Shown: positions 1 through 8,035 of the stretch, piece by piece
How the letters are laid out: every line of letters begins with the position of its first letter
How positions within the stretch are numbered: position 1 is the stretch's first letter
From: Marinobacter nanhaiticus D15-8W
GTDB lineage: Bacteria > Pseudomonadota > Gammaproteobacteria > Pseudomonadales > Oleiphilaceae
Assembly (NCBI RefSeq): GCF_036511935.1
Contig: NZ_AP028878.1
Coordinates: 4,588,001-4,652,000, forward strand
Length of the DNA stretch: 64,000 nucleotides
Direction: 5' to 3'
Notes under the pieces: model-generated
Database searches by the model: none
Seen by the model: only the letters and a program-made list of their open reading frames with translations
Told to the model about the DNA's origin: nothing
Translations under genes and position numbers: made by a program

Positions 1-6
1 CAACAG

Positions 7-29
7 GTAGGCACCCGGAAAATACTGTG
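7..29. repeat. Short dispersed repeat, copy 1
   Basis: A 23-base stretch that matches positions 822-844 at 19 of 23 bases in the same orientation. Shared parts are GTAGGCAC at the left and TACTGTG at the right. The two copies flank the GNAT gene. On the minus strand both can be read in one frame as a QYF..AY..L peptide, so they could be edges of a decayed coding element. I cannot tell whether this is an element end or chance. Confidence 0.35.
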
Positions 30-48
30 ACGAGAAAGGAGTGCGGTC

Positions 49-537
49 ATGTCGATCAGGCATGCTTCGGAAAGCGATTTGGCGAGGATCGTGGAGATTT
101 ACAACGCGGCTATTCCTTCCAGGCGCTCCACAGCGGATACAGAGCCGGTCACGCCCGATGCGCGCCATGACTGGTTTCGACAGCACCGGGCGCACCGGCG
201 GCCGCTCTGGGTCTGGGAAGAGGCCGGTCACGTCGCGGCCTGGGTCAGCTTCGAGGATTTCTACGGACGGCCTGCCTACCGACATACAGCGGAACTGAGC
301 ATCTATGTCGCACCGGAATACCAGCGTCGCCGACTGGGCGCGAAATTACTCGGGGAAGCCCTGAAACAGGCCCCTGAACTCGGGATCAAGTCTTTGGTGG
401 GTTACGTGTTCTCGCACAACGAAGCCAGCATTCGACTGCTGCAGTCGATCGGTTTCGAGGAGTGGGGACGACTGCCCGATATCGCCGAAATGGACGGCAA
501 TGAATACAGCCTGAGCATCATGGGGAAGAGACTTTAA
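49..537 (+). CDS. GNAT N-acetyltransferase, phosphinothricin/methionine sulfoximine acetyltransferase-like
   Basis: A 162-residue cytosolic acetyl-CoA-dependent N-acetyltransferase. The N-terminus (IRHASESDLARIVEIYNAA) is typical of the Pat/Bar/YncA branch of GNAT enzymes, which acetylate glutamate-analogue inhibitors or methionine derivatives. The acetyl-CoA loop lies around residues 90-100 (Y-Q-R-R-R-L-G), followed by the Asn-containing segment HNEASIRLLQSIGF at about 123-136. Length is usual for the family. AAGGAG at 36-41 supports the ATG at 49. The substrate cannot be read from the sequence; amine or amino acid acetylation is the safest statement. Confidence 0.9.
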   Translation: MSIRHASESDLARIVEIYNAAIPSRRSTADTEPVTPDARHDWFRQHRAHRRPLWVWEEAGHVAAWVSFEDFYGRPAYRHTAELSIYVAPEYQRRRLGAKLLGEALKQAPELGIKSLVGYVFSHNEASIRLLQSIGFEEWGRLPDIAEMDGNEYSLSIMGKRL

Positions 538-1008
538 GGCCTGCTTAGCATGTCGATATAGCAGGGAAAAGCCGGACAGAATGGTTTTGGACGTACCTGG
601 AAGCATTCCGCCCCGGTCGATTATCCCCGCGAGCCCCCTAACCGGCTCAGCCGCCCTATCACAGTGCGTATTACATCGCTCCGCGCGCGACGCTGGTCCC
701 GCTTCACCTGTTCCAAATCAATGCCCCCCTGTCCGTCCCGGTACCTGGCAGGAATGCTTGCCTTGAGCGGGGCTTCGCTATATCCATGCCCAACCCTGAC
801 CTGCTCGCGGGGTAGCAGTGGGTAGGCACTGCGAAAGTACTGTGCTTCACCTGAAATCATCTTCTTCCGACCTCCTCCACCGCGTGGCAGACGCGTTGGT
901 TATCTTGTGGACTCGGTACGATGCTAACGTTGTTCTAAACTGCAACACATTCCAAAAGCACGAGTGCTAACTTTGCAAAATCGAACAACCAAAAATCGGA
1001 AGCAACCT
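538..1008. other. Non-coding stretch with possible decayed element
   Basis: About 470 bases without a convincing gene. A minus-strand open frame (621-860) encodes 79 residues rich in Arg/Gly/Gln that I do not recognise, and it contains the second copy of the 23-base repeat shared with 7-29. The part from about 860 to 1008 is more AT-rich and should hold the promoter of the following LysR gene. No terminator or RNA gene was recognised. Confidence 0.3.
822..844. repeat. Short dispersed repeat, copy 2
   Basis: Partner of the repeat at 7-29 (19 of 23 bases identical, same orientation). It lies inside a minus-strand open frame of unknown meaning. Confidence 0.35.
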
Positions 1009-1938
1009 GTGCCCACGACACAGAAAGCGCGTAATCACCTGGCCTGGAACGACTTCGAGTTAGTCCTGGCGATTGCCTCTACTGGCTCTCTGTCAGGCGC
1101 TGCACGCGCGCTGGGCGTCAGCCACGCGACCGTTTTCCGCCGCCTGGGCGATGTCGAACAGCGCCTGGGCGTTACGCTGTTTGACCGGAGTCGTACCGGC
1201 TACCGACCCACTATCGCCGGTGAAGAGCTGGCCGAAACGGCCAAGGTCATGGATGAGGCAGCCCTGGCCGCCGAGCGTAAGGTTGCAGGCCGCGACCTGG
1301 AACCCAGCGGGGAAATCTGGACCACGACAACGGATTCCCTGCTCATGGGCCTGTTGGCGCCCTTGTTCACGCAGTTCCGGGCCAGGTACCCCGGTATCCT
1401 GTTGGATGTTGCCGTTTCCAATCAGCTATTCAACCTGACACGGCGGGAGGCCGATGTCGCCATCCGTCCATCCAATCGGCCACCGGAAAACCTGATCGGC
1501 CGGCCGCTGACAACCATTGGCCAGGCGGTATATGGGCACCGGGACTTCGACCTGTCCCCTGGGGAGGCTATCGATGCCTATGCCGGCCTACCCTGGATCG
1601 GGGCCGGCCCCCGACTGACGGATTCAGCACTGGACCAATGGATGGACAGGAATGCGTTGAAAGCCGCCTGTATCTATCGCGTCGATACGCTGGTCAGCAT
1701 ATTGAGCGCCGTTCGCTCCGGGATGGGGCTGGCAGTGCTGCCGTGTTATCTCGCCGATGGCGACGCGGAGGTTGTCCAGCTGACGGACCCGATTCCCGAG
1801 CTGGAGTATGGTTTGTGGTTCCTGATGCACCCCGACCTGCGAGGCGTCGTCAGGATCCATGCCCTTATGGATTTCCTGACCGAGACCATACGGGCACAGG
1901 AGGGGCGTCTGGCGGGGGCTAAAATTCCGCCCCATTAA
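1009..1938 (+). CDS. LysR-family transcriptional regulator
   Basis: A 309-residue LysR-type regulator. The winged helix-turn-helix occupies about residues 12-70: FELVLAIASTGSLSGAARALG, then HATVFRRLGDVEQRLGVTLFDR. The co-inducer domain follows. The usual SQPALS-type recognition helix is replaced by SHATVFRR, as in a branch of LysR proteins close to redox genes. I prefer the GTG at 1009, preceded by CGGAAG, over the in-frame GTG at 964, which lacks a ribosome binding site. The quinone reductase gene 148 bases downstream on the same strand may be a target. That is inference from position only. Confidence 0.88.
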   Translation: MPTTQKARNHLAWNDFELVLAIASTGSLSGAARALGVSHATVFRRLGDVEQRLGVTLFDRSRTGYRPTIAGEELAETAKVMDEAALAAERKVAGRDLEPSGEIWTTTTDSLLMGLLAPLFTQFRARYPGILLDVAVSNQLFNLTRREADVAIRPSNRPPENLIGRPLTTIGQAVYGHRDFDLSPGEAIDAYAGLPWIGAGPRLTDSALDQWMDRNALKAACIYRVDTLVSILSAVRSGMGLAVLPCYLADGDAEVVQLTDPIPELEYGLWFLMHPDLRGVVRIHALMDFLTETIRAQEGRLAGAKIPPH

Positions 1939-2086
1939 CTCGCCCTAGTGGAAACGCAACACCAACGCGACTGACGGTCCAGTCTCGGCTGTTCGTTCCT
2001 GCAAAGGCATTTATCAGTTTCTGGGAATACCTGTTGCTCCACGAACAACATAGGCTGTTGGCAAACGGATCTAACAGGGACTGCTT

Positions 2087-2839
2087 ATGAATATCCTCAT
2101 CGTCCTCGCCCACCCCGAGCGCAACTCATTCAACGGAGCACTGGTAGAGGTGGCGAAAGCGACGCTGGAAGGGGCCGGCCACGCAGTAGAAGTGGATGAT
2201 CTTTATGGGGAAGGCTTCGATCCCGTCGAACGAGCCTCAAACTATCCAGATGGCTTGATCGACGACTCTTTCGCGCCGTTGACCGTCCAGCGTGCGAACT
2301 ACGAACAAGGTACGTTGCCGCGCGATGTGAAGCGGGAAATCGCGCGCCTGGAATGGGCGGACCTGGTGATTTTCCAGTTCCCGCTATGGTGGCACTCGCA
2401 GCCGGCTATCCTGAAAGGATGGTTCGACCGTGTGCTTGTCTACGGCGGGCTCTATTCCGGCAGCATGCGCTATGATCGCGGCCATTTCCGGGGCAAACGG
2501 GCGATCTGCTCAGTCACGGCAGGATCGCCCGAGCAGGCGTTCATGCCCTTTGGCCGCGCGGGCAACATGGTCGAATGGCTGTGGCCTATCCATTCTTCGC
2601 TGTATTACGTTGGGTATGACGTTCTCCCTCCCCAGGTACACTATGGCATTCAGGGCGGTGGTATCCAGTACCAGGATGCGGCGGCGTTTCGGGCGAGGCT
2701 CGTATCCATGAAAGAAACCTGGGCCTCACGGCTCGCCAATTTGCCGGGCGAATCCCCTATCCCGTTTAGCACCTGGGACGATTGGGATGATGATGGCGTC
2801 TTGAAGCATGAACACCCCTTGCGTTGGCGCTTATCCTGA
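2087..2839 (+). CDS. NAD(P)H dehydrogenase (quinone), NQO1/KefF-like flavodoxin-fold family
   Basis: A 250-residue FMN/FAD-dependent NAD(P)H:quinone reductase of the flavodoxin-2 fold. The phosphate-binding start MNILIVLAHPERNSFNGAL (1-19) and the family core FPLWWHSQPAILKGWFDRV (about 98-116) are both present. The enzyme would reduce quinones by two electrons in the cytosol, avoiding semiquinone radicals. AGGGA before the ATG supports this start. It follows a LysR gene on the same strand and converges with the YjgR-like gene, with 66 bases between them. The substrate is not determined. Confidence 0.9.
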   Translation: MNILIVLAHPERNSFNGALVEVAKATLEGAGHAVEVDDLYGEGFDPVERASNYPDGLIDDSFAPLTVQRANYEQGTLPRDVKREIARLEWADLVIFQFPLWWHSQPAILKGWFDRVLVYGGLYSGSMRYDRGHFRGKRAICSVTAGSPEQAFMPFGRAGNMVEWLWPIHSSLYYVGYDVLPPQVHYGIQGGGIQYQDAAAFRARLVSMKETWASRLANLPGESPIPFSTWDDWDDDGVLKHEHPLRWRLS

Positions 2840-2905
2840 GTTTCAGGGAACGCGTCAAAGGGGCAAAGGAAGCCGGGACGGATTGTCTCCAGACCCGAGC
2901 GGAAG

Positions 2906-4354
2906 TCACCGCTTGGTCCTCATCATCTGCTTGATCAGTTGGGCCAGTATGCGACTGATCTGGGTTGCCAGGCTTCGCAGGAAACTCTTGGTAAACGCCT
3001 CGGTCGGGGTCTGGCGGCGACTGCGCTTGAGGCTGGCTTCCTTTTCCGGTTCGGTCCTCGTTGACTCGACCTGTTGCTGCGCCTTTCGACGGGCCTGCAA
3101 GCGCTCGTGTGCGCTGTCCCGATCGATCGATTTCGCGTACTTGGCAGCCAGTGGCGAAGCCTGCCGCATGATTGCGAGCGCCCCGTCATCCACCGGGCCA
3201 ATCTGGCTACGGGGAGGGGCGATCAACGTTTTTACCACAACCGACGGCACGCCCTGATCATCCAACGTCGACACCAGCGCCTCACCCAGCCCCAGTTCCG
3301 TAATAACCTGCTCGGTATCCAGTCCTGGATTGGGACGGAAGGTCTGGGCCGCCGCCTTGACGGCCTTCTGGTCGCTGGGCGTGTAGGCGCGCAATGCGTG
3401 CTGGACGCGGTTACCCAATTGGCCCAGAACGCTGTCGGGCACATCCGATGGCGACTGGGTGACGAAGTAGATACCCACGCCTTTGGAGCGAATCAGGCGG
3501 ACCGTCTGTTCCAACTTTTCCAACAGGGCTGGCGGGGCCTTATCGAACAACAGGTGAGCTTCATCGAAGAAGAAGACAAGCAACGGCAGGGGCTGGTCGC
3601 CCCGCTCCGGCAGTTGCTCGAACAGTTCGGCCAATAGCCACAGCAGGAAGGTGGTATAGACCCGCGGCTGCATCATCAGCTGGTGGCCATCGAGCAGGTT
3701 GATGACGCCCTGCCCCTGATCTGTCGCGATCAGGTCATCGATATCCAGCGCTGGTTCGCCAAAGAACGTTTCTCCACCGTCGCCCTTGAGCACCAGCACC
3801 CGCCGCATGATCGCGCCCAGACTCTGGACAGAAAGACTGCCGTAGTCCGCTTCAAGCGTCTTCCGGTTGGCCAGTATCCAGTTGAGGAGTGCTTCCAGGT
3901 CCTTGAGGTCCAGCAGGGGCAGGTCCTCTTTCTCTGCATAGTCGAACGCCAGTTGCAGGATGCCGCTCTGGGTGTCGTTCAATTCCAGCAGGTTGGCCAA
4001 TAGCGCGGGACCCAGGTCGGCCACTGTGGTTCGCACAGTTTGGCCAGTCTTGCCGAAGATATCCCACAGCCGTGTGGGACAGCCGGAGGGCGCCCAATCC
4101 TTAATGCCAATGGCCTCTATCCGTTTATCCACATGCTTGTTGTGGCTGCCCGGCGCCGAAATACCGCTCAGGTCGCCTTTGATATCCGCGCTGAACACCG
4201 GAACGCCCAGCCGGGAGAAACCCTCTGCGAGTACTTGCAGGGTCACGGTCTTGCCGGTCCCGGTGGCACCCGCCACCAAACCATGGCGATTGGCCATGGT
4301 CCCCAGCAAATATTGCTGCTGGCCGTCTGCTGCACCGATCAGAACATTATCCAT
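2906..4354 (-). CDS. HerA/YjgR-like P-loop ATPase (DUF853 family)
   Basis: A 482-residue HerA-type ATPase resembling E. coli YjgR. With the start at 4354 the N-terminus is MDNVLIGAADGQQQYLLGTMANRHGLVAG, leading into Walker A GATGTGKT (about 29-36). Walker B VFFFDEAHLLFD is near 260-271 and the sensor-like FVTQSPSDVP follows. The C-terminal tail is Lys/Arg/Gln-rich (QARRKAQQQ). Upstream in-frame ATGs at 4363 and 4387 exist, but the homologous N-terminus and an AGGGA favour 4354. The family has no settled cellular role; DNA translocation is suspected from its relation to HerA. No nurA-like nuclease lies next to it. Confidence 0.9.
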   Translation of the reverse strand: MDNVLIGAADGQQQYLLGTMANRHGLVAGATGTGKTVTLQVLAEGFSRLGVPVFSADIKGDLSGISAPGSHNKHVDKRIEAIGIKDWAPSGCPTRLWDIFGKTGQTVRTTVADLGPALLANLLELNDTQSGILQLAFDYAEKEDLPLLDLKDLEALLNWILANRKTLEADYGSLSVQSLGAIMRRVLVLKGDGGETFFGEPALDIDDLIATDQGQGVINLLDGHQLMMQPRVYTTFLLWLLAELFEQLPERGDQPLPLLVFFFDEAHLLFDKAPPALLEKLEQTVRLIRSKGVGIYFVTQSPSDVPDSVLGQLGNRVQHALRAYTPSDQKAVKAAAQTFRPNPGLDTEQVITELGLGEALVSTLDDQGVPSVVVKTLIAPPRSQIGPVDDGALAIMRQASPLAAKYAKSIDRDSAHERLQARRKAQQQVESTRTEPEKEASLKRSRRQTPTEAFTKSFLRSLATQISRILAQLIKQMMRTKR

Positions 4355-4519
4355 GACCACCATCCCTGGCCGGTGGAGGACCGGCATCCGATGATTGATA
4401 AGAAGGGAACATTTGGATTTAAGGCCAGGGGCGGGAATTAATCAATCGCCGCGTTCGCCCTGAAAAAGTCGCTAGGTGCCCGTGCTCAGCTGCGGGGGAG
4501 CAGGCAACCATCGAATGCG

Positions 4520-5092
4520 CTATTTAGCATTCTTTCTCGCCCGATGCGCCGCCGCCTTCATTCGGTTACCGCACGAAGCCATGCTGCACCAGCGACGGCG
4601 GTGTGACTTCGTTTGATCATGGAACAGCAGGACGCAATCCGAAGCTTCGCATTGTCTCACGAGCTCCAGATCTTCCTCGGTCAGCAACCGGACCAACGCC
4701 CGAGCCACAGGCTGCAACAAACTCTCAGCCTCCTGGTTGCACCTGTGCTCTTCCCTTCTGAACACAGAAGCCGTCGGATCCCATACAAGTTTTTCGATGG
4801 GAGCTCCACGCTCCAGCACCTGGTTGACGACAGCCGGGTCTGCCGGTTGACCCTCCTTTGCGGCGTTGACCAGAGCTCTCATATTTTCACGTAGTTCCCG
4901 CGCGAGTCCGACCAGGCCTGACGGCAAGCTCTCGAGATCTTCCGTCAATACGCCAGCCTCACGGAGCCAGGCGACAACACTGCTGTCACCATCCAGGCAC
5001 TCTTTCCGCTCGGCCCCGACGCCAAACTGCGTGTTGATGAAATCGAGCGCGAGATTGCTCGCGACAAACGGTGGTGTGATTCCTGAGGACAT
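4520..5092 (-). CDS. CGNR zinc-finger protein with ABATE domain, probable transcriptional regulator
   Basis: A 190-residue protein. The N-terminal ABATE stress-response domain runs to about residue 140. The C-terminal treble-clef zinc finger has Cys148, Cys153, Cys169 and Cys174, the last starting the signature CGNR (174-177), followed by a basic tail. The ATG at 5092 is preceded by AGGGG; an upstream in-frame start at 5155 would run through the intergenic repeats and is unlikely. It is divergent from an alpha/beta hydrolase gene and the shared 91 bases carry four GGTTA-type motifs. It is probably a local regulator of that hydrolase, by inference. Confidence 0.85.
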   Translation of the reverse strand: MSSGITPPFVASNLALDFINTQFGVGAERKECLDGDSSVVAWLREAGVLTEDLESLPSGLVGLARELRENMRALVNAAKEGQPADPAVVNQVLERGAPIEKLVWDPTASVFRREEHRCNQEAESLLQPVARALVRLLTEEDLELVRQCEASDCVLLFHDQTKSHRRRWCSMASCGNRMKAAAHRARKNAK

Positions 5093-5095
5093 CTT

Positions 5096-5170
5096 AGTAA
5101 CCCCTAATAGCAATGTTGACAGGTTACTCTCATTATGGATAACCTTCAAAAACACTCTTTAAAGGTTACT
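5096..5170. promoter_or_regulatory. Repeated GGTTA-type motifs in the CGNR/hydrolase divergent promoter
   Basis: Four copies of a (A/G)GGTTA(C/T) motif sit between the divergent starts. Two are on the plus strand at 5121-5128 and 5163-5170, both AGGTTACT. Two are on the minus strand at 5096-5103 (GGGTTACT) and 5139-5146 (AAGGTTAT). The two plus copies are exactly 42 bases apart, four helical turns. The arrangement suggests operators for the CGNR protein; binding is inferred. Confidence 0.5.
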
Positions 5171-5183
5171 TAGGAGATGACCC

Positions 5184-6086
5184 ATGACAGCTGCAAATCT
5201 GAATACCTCCAGGGATACCGCGGTAAAAGTCCACTATCGCTATGAAAAAGTGGGCGACGTAAACATCTTCTATCGCGAAGCCGGTGAGCCGACAGCACCG
5301 ACTGTTTTGCTGCTACACGGGTTCGCGGCCTCGTCCTATATGTGGCGCGATGTTATTGAAGGGCTAGCGGACCGTTATCATGTGGTGGCGCCCGATCTGC
5401 CTGCATTTGGCTTTACGGAGGCACCGGAGCGTGGCCAGTATGAGTACACCTTCGCAAACCTCACGAAAACGATTGATCAATTCACCGAGCAGCTGAAGCT
5501 CGACCGCTACGCGATTGGCGTCCACGACTACGGTGCACCTGTTGGCTGGCGACTGGCGATGGATCATCCTGAAAAAGTAACGGCCATCATTTCGCAGAAC
5601 GGCAACGCCTACGAAGAAGGCCTTTCAAGTGGCTGGGACCCGATCAGGAAGTATTGGAACGACCCGTCGCAGGAGAACCGGGATGCCCTTAGCAACTTTC
5701 CAACGCCGGAGTCCATCAAGTGGCAGTACGTGGAGGGTGTGAGCGATACAAGTATGGTTGCTCCGGACGCTTATATGTTGGAAGGGGCCCAGATTTCAAA
5801 GCCCGGCATGGCGGATATCCAACTCGACCTGCTGTTGAACTACGCCTCGAATGTGGAGAGATACCCTGAATTCCAGGCCTATTTCCGCGAACATCAACCA
5901 CCGCTGCTCGCCGTGTGGGGCGAACACGATCCATTCTTCCTACCACCGGGTGCGGAAGCCTGGAAGCGGGATATTCCGGAGGCGGACATTCGCTTCTACG
6001 ACACAGGGCATTTCGCACTGGAAACCCATGGCGATGTGATCGTTCCGGCGATTCGTGCGTTCCTGGATGAGCACACGAAAGCTTAA
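5184..6086 (+). CDS. Alpha/beta hydrolase, haloalkane dehalogenase/epoxide hydrolase-like
   Basis: A 300-residue alpha/beta hydrolase without a signal peptide. The oxyanion motif HGF is at 45-47. The nucleophile elbow VHDYG (113-117) puts Asp115 where esterases have Ser, the hallmark of haloalkane dehalogenases and epoxide hydrolases. The likely charge-relay acid is Asp249 (GEHDPF) and the base His276 (TGHFALE). The second halide-binding Trp after the nucleophile is Tyr here (HDYG rather than HDWG), so dehalogenase activity is uncertain. TAGGAG at 5171-5176 fits the ATG at 5184. It is divergent from the CGNR regulator and has its own terminator. Confidence 0.88.
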   Translation: MTAANLNTSRDTAVKVHYRYEKVGDVNIFYREAGEPTAPTVLLLHGFAASSYMWRDVIEGLADRYHVVAPDLPAFGFTEAPERGQYEYTFANLTKTIDQFTEQLKLDRYAIGVHDYGAPVGWRLAMDHPEKVTAIISQNGNAYEEGLSSGWDPIRKYWNDPSQENRDALSNFPTPESIKWQYVEGVSDTSMVAPDAYMLEGAQISKPGMADIQLDLLLNYASNVERYPEFQAYFREHQPPLLAVWGEHDPFFLPPGAEAWKRDIPEADIRFYDTGHFALETHGDVIVPAIRAFLDEHTKA

Positions 6087-6117
6087 TAAGCTAGGCAGCA
6101 AATTAGTTAGAGCAATC

Positions 6118-6147
6118 ACGCCCCATCTGTCGGGGCGTTATTTGTTG
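6118..6147 (+). terminator. Rho-independent terminator of the hydrolase gene
   Basis: Hairpin ACGCCCC (6118-6124) with GGGGCGT (6132-6138), 7-base loop, followed by the T-rich TATTTGTTG. It lies 32 bases after the hydrolase stop codon. Confidence 0.75.
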
Positions 6148-6251
6148 AGGTGTTCTCAGGCATCAGGTTCAATTACGGTTAATCCTTCGCCACATCTTGA
6201 TTTTCGACGCCCCTGTTTTATCGACCCGTCTTAACCGACTCAGGATCGCCC

Positions 6252-7199
6252 ATGCCAAGCCAGACAGCCGCGCCCAACATTCTTATCGCTGCCCAGGGCT
6301 CGGAACCCCGTTGGCGAGATGCCCTGGCTGAACGCCTGCCTGGCGCGACTATCGTTACCGCCGACGAAGACTATGCGCCGGAGACCATCGATTACGCCCT
6401 GCTCTGGAAACAGCCTGAGGGCCTTGTCGAAACGCTACCCAATCTTCAAGCGATTTTCTCGCTGGGCGCTGGCGTGGAGCATCTCCTGGCGGCTCGTAAC
6501 CTGCCGGATAACGTACCGATCATCCGTCTTGAGGATGCCGGGATGGCCGAGCAAATGGTGCAGTACCATCTTTATGCCGCCCTCCATTTCATGCGGGACT
6601 TCGATATCTACAGTGCCCAACAGGCCCGGGGCGAATGGGCGCCCCACGATGTCAGTCGGATCGCCCATTGTCGTGTAGGTGTCATGGGACTTGGCGCGCT
6701 GGGCGCTGCCGTCGCCAGTGCCCTGGCTGACGTGGGTTTTGACGTTTCGGGCTGGAGCCGTTCCTCAAAGTCCATCGACGGCGTTTCGACCTATGCCGGC
6801 CATGACACACTGGAAGCGTTCCTGGGTGAGGTCGACATCCTGATGTGCCTGCTGCCCAACACCGCTGAAACGACTCGAATGCTGGATAGCGCCACACTTT
6901 CCCGTCTACCGGAAGGGGCCGCCATCATCAATGCGGCACGCGGATCGATCATCGACGAAGCCGATTTGCTCCATGCTTTGGATACGGGTCATATCCGAGG
7001 CGCTTTCCTCGATGTGGCCGCAACGGAGCCGCTCCCTGAAAGCCATCCGTTCTGGCGCCACCCAAAAGTCCGCCTGACACCCCATATCGCCGCAGCGACA
7101 CGAATTGACGAAGCTGCCGACCAGATTGCCGGTAATATCAGGCGGATAGCCCGCGGTGAAGGGCCTCGGGGCCTGGTCGATCGTCACCGCGGTTATTGA
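6252..7199 (+). CDS. ghrA: Glyoxylate/hydroxypyruvate reductase A-type D-2-hydroxyacid dehydrogenase
   Basis: A 315-residue NAD(P)H-dependent reductase that converts glyoxylate to glycolate and hydroxypyruvate to glycerate. The Rossmann motif G-L-G-A-L-G is at 146-151. The catalytic set is Arg230 (INAARGSIIDE), Glu259 (ATEPLP) and His278 (LTPHIAAAT), in the order expected for the family. The GWSRSSK segment after the Rossmann motif (167-173) suggests NADPH preference, as in GhrA. AGGA before the ATG supports the start. It stands alone; no glyoxylate operon is next to it. Confidence 0.9.
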   Translation: MPSQTAAPNILIAAQGSEPRWRDALAERLPGATIVTADEDYAPETIDYALLWKQPEGLVETLPNLQAIFSLGAGVEHLLAARNLPDNVPIIRLEDAGMAEQMVQYHLYAALHFMRDFDIYSAQQARGEWAPHDVSRIAHCRVGVMGLGALGAAVASALADVGFDVSGWSRSSKSIDGVSTYAGHDTLEAFLGEVDILMCLLPNTAETTRMLDSATLSRLPEGAAIINAARGSIIDEADLLHALDTGHIRGAFLDVAATEPLPESHPFWRHPKVRLTPHIAAATRIDEAADQIAGNIRRIARGEGPRGLVDRHRGY

Positions 7200-7372
7200 G
7201 TCGCCTGCCGGTTTTCGATCAATATGCGCTGCCTCGCGGATCCGGTTTAGGCTAGCCCTGCAATGTTATGTTATAACAGCCTCTTCATTGAGGGAGTATA
7301 AGCTTCTGTGGCCCTCGACCATCAGGGACGGCCGGATGGCCCCCATTTCGATTTAACGTGTTCAGGAGAGTT

Positions 7373-7738
7373 ATGGTTGCCAAACGCGAACGCCGCAGGA
7401 TGGAACGAGAGCTGGTTGCTTCGCTAACGTGGGCCTGTGAGGAAGCGAAACCCGCACTGCCCGGTTTTTGCTGGCTGACGCACACGGTCGATTATCAATC
7501 TTTTCCCGAAAGCCTGGTGGTCACGTGGGTGTTCGATACCCACGCCGACATGCTCAGCGCGCTTGAGAGCGAAGCCCGACAAACGATCGACGCTCTCACC
7601 GCACGAGCGTTGGCCGATGCCGGCGTGGTTATTGATGACATATCCCGCCACGTCGACCTGGACAGCGAAGAAGCTTGTCAGCGGTCCCACGGCGGTAATT
7701 GGGAAGCCCGGCTGCATAGACGTCGGGCGACACATTGA
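7373..7738 (+). CDS. Conserved-looking hypothetical protein
   Basis: A 121-residue soluble protein that I do not recognise. The N-terminus is strongly basic (KRERRRMERE). A central segment, FCWLTHTVDYQSFPESLVV followed by WVFDTHADM, looks like a beta-rich core. The C-terminus is again Arg/His-rich. No signal peptide or membrane segment is seen. AGGAGAG at 7364-7370 supports the ATG at 7373 rather than the upstream GTG at 7358. Its TGA directly abuts the ATG of the DUF1289 gene, so the two are very likely cotranscribed and perhaps translationally coupled. Confidence 0.75.
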   Translation: MVAKRERRRMERELVASLTWACEEAKPALPGFCWLTHTVDYQSFPESLVVTWVFDTHADMLSALESEARQTIDALTARALADAGVVIDDISRHVDLDSEEACQRSHGGNWEARLHRRRATH

Positions 7739-7915
7739 ATGGCGAAGAAGGTAGAAAATCCGTGTGTGTCGATCTGCCAACTCAAAGGCGGTCTTTGTGT
7801 GGGCTGCGGGCGCACCAAGGACGAGATAAGACAGTGGACATCGATGAAACGGCCGGAAAGGATGAAAACGGTGAAGCTCGCGGAGCAGCGTCTGAAAAAG
7901 TTGAACGTCGACTGA
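7739..7915 (+). CDS. DUF1289 small cysteine-rich protein
   Basis: A 58-residue protein easily missed because of its size. It carries the DUF1289 signature NPCVSIC at 7-13, then CVGCGRT (20-26), DEI and W33. Four cysteines (9, 13, 20, 23) probably bind a metal. The family is widespread in Proteobacteria and its function is unknown; its cysteines suggest a zinc or iron-sulfur site. The ATG begins at the base after the previous gene's TGA. The reading frame differs from the longer overlapping frame that starts at 7735, which has no family match. Confidence 0.85.
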   Translation: MAKKVENPCVSICQLKGGLCVGCGRTKDEIRQWTSMKRPERMKTVKLAEQRLKKLNVD

Positions 7916-8035
7916 TCCACGAGGCTCGATGAATCCGGAGGACGGTCCCTTGAGCTGGCCGCTCAAGAGGATATATGGCGTCGAAGCGGTTCTGTCCCGA
8001 ACCGACTGAAGCCTTCCGGCAATCCCACCCAGACC

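Noticed and set aside
5184..6086. Calling the Asp-nucleophile hydrolase a haloalkane dehalogenase (dhaA/linB)
   Set aside because: The usual HDWG halide-binding Trp is Tyr here, and halide stabilisation cannot be shown; epoxide hydrolase or other activity is equally possible.
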